A program made the position numbers and the translations under genes. A DNA stretch of 6,394 bases, taken from NCBI GenBank assembly GCA_002398485.1, contig DGYV01000008.1, positions 60,260-66,653 of the forward strand, in the 5' to 3' direction. Position 1 is the stretch's first letter. Every line of letters starts with the position of its first letter. The DNA comes from Peptococcaceae bacterium UBA4997. Its GTDB lineage: Bacteria; Bacillota; Dehalobacteriia; UBA4068; UBA4997. This document shows, one piece after another, positions 6,087-6,394 of this stretch. The notes beneath the pieces are model-generated. The model made no database searches. It saw only the letters and a program-made list of their open reading frames with translations, and was not told the DNA's origin.

Positions 6087-6166
6087 GTTTGTATCAACAG
6101 ATATTGCAAATCTCCTTTTTCCATATGTTCCCATTCTCCCAGCAATGCGAGAGAAGGAGGAAATGC

Positions 6167-6394
6167 ATGGAAAAAAGGGGGATAAAATTGAGTGCCCGGG
6201 ATGCCGGGGTCTGTAAGGAACTATCGGACACCGAGATATTTGCAGATCTATTTAATGGTTCTATTTTTCAAGGTGAACAAGTGATAGATCCAAGCAGGCT
6301 TGTGGCTTGCAGCGAGAAGCAGACTTTACAGGTAAAAAAGGAAAACAATAAGAGGAGAGATATAAACCGGGTTCGGGATATCAAGATGCAGATG
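6167..6394 (+). CDS. Rpn-family recombination-promoting nuclease/putative transposase, N-terminal fragment (cut by window edge)
   Basis: The first 76 codons of an open frame that runs off the right end. The segment IFADLFNGSIFQGEQVIDP (about residues 24-42) closely resembles the N-terminal FADLFNA-x-x-F-x-G-x-Q-VI-x-P block of Rpn/transposase_31-like PD-(D/E)XK proteins that are multicopy in Lachnospiraceae. The later KRRDINRVRDI fits the charged R-R-D segment following it in those proteins. E. coli Rpn proteins promote RecA-independent recombination and have endonuclease activity. The catalytic core lies beyond this window, so activity cannot be judged. The ATG at 6167 is chosen because AAGGAGG ends 6 nt upstream; the ATG at 6163 is too close and its frame stops after 17 codons. 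It is divergent from the amidohydrolase operon and has its own promoter. Confidence 0.7.
   Translation, partial: MEKRGIKLSARDAGVCKELSDTEIFADLFNGSIFQGEQVIDPSRLVACSEKQTLQVKKENNKRRDINRVRDIKMQM

Noticed and set aside
5961..6166. Purine riboswitch upstream of the deaminase-like gene
   Set aside because: I looked because of the likely purine-type substrate, but found neither the conserved loop sequences nor the three-stem layout.
6163..6216. ATG at 6163 as the start of the right-edge gene
   Set aside because: It sits only 2 nt from the AGGAGG and its frame ends after 17 codons. The ATG at 6167 has proper spacing and an open, family-like frame.

Overview
The window looks like chromosomal DNA from a low-to-mid-GC Firmicute, most likely a gut-type Clostridia of the Lachnospiraceae group. 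Support comes from strong AGGAGG-type ribosome binding sites, sigma-A type promoters, the rpsO-pnp gene pair with Clostridia-like protein sequences, and the start of an Rpn-type nuclease/transposase-like gene of a kind abundant in that family. The family assignment is inference; no rRNA or other marker is present to fix it.

Region 1 (about 1-3050, minus strand) is a housekeeping RNA/translation locus. rpsO (ribosomal protein S15) is driven by a strong promoter at 3021-3050 and has a roughly 90-nt leader that can fold and may be an S15 autoregulatory site. pnp (polynucleotide phosphorylase) follows, and a long hairpin lies just after its stop. rpsO and pnp are separated by an unusually long 436-bp gap. 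The gap holds a 36-nt hairpin directly after rpsO and then a roughly 300-bp element with long imperfect terminal inverted repeats and several internal hairpins, including a 64-bp near-perfect palindrome. I find no convincing gene in the gap.

Region 2 (3069-5960, minus strand) is a three-gene cassette in the order amidohydrolase (8-oxoguanine deaminase-like), YczE-type membrane protein, MerR-type regulator with a GyrI/BmrR-like ligand domain. Gaps of 36 bp (from the preferred membrane-protein start) and 63 bp, with no terminator between genes, suggest one operon. A plausible model is a small-molecule deaminase with a membrane partner and a ligand-responsive regulator. The substrate is unknown and the specificity loop departs from the relatives I can recall.

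Region 3 (5961-6394) is a 206-bp divergent intergenic region followed by the start of a plus-strand Rpn-family gene that runs off the right edge. It contains a good plus-strand promoter, a weaker opposed minus-strand promoter overlapping it, a direct repeat with 11-bp period in the overlap, and a small palindrome over the plus -10.

The most notable items are the structured element inside the rpsO-pnp operon and the uncharacterised deaminase/membrane protein/MerR cassette. I did not see CRISPR arrays, tRNA or rRNA genes, or a complete insertion sequence.
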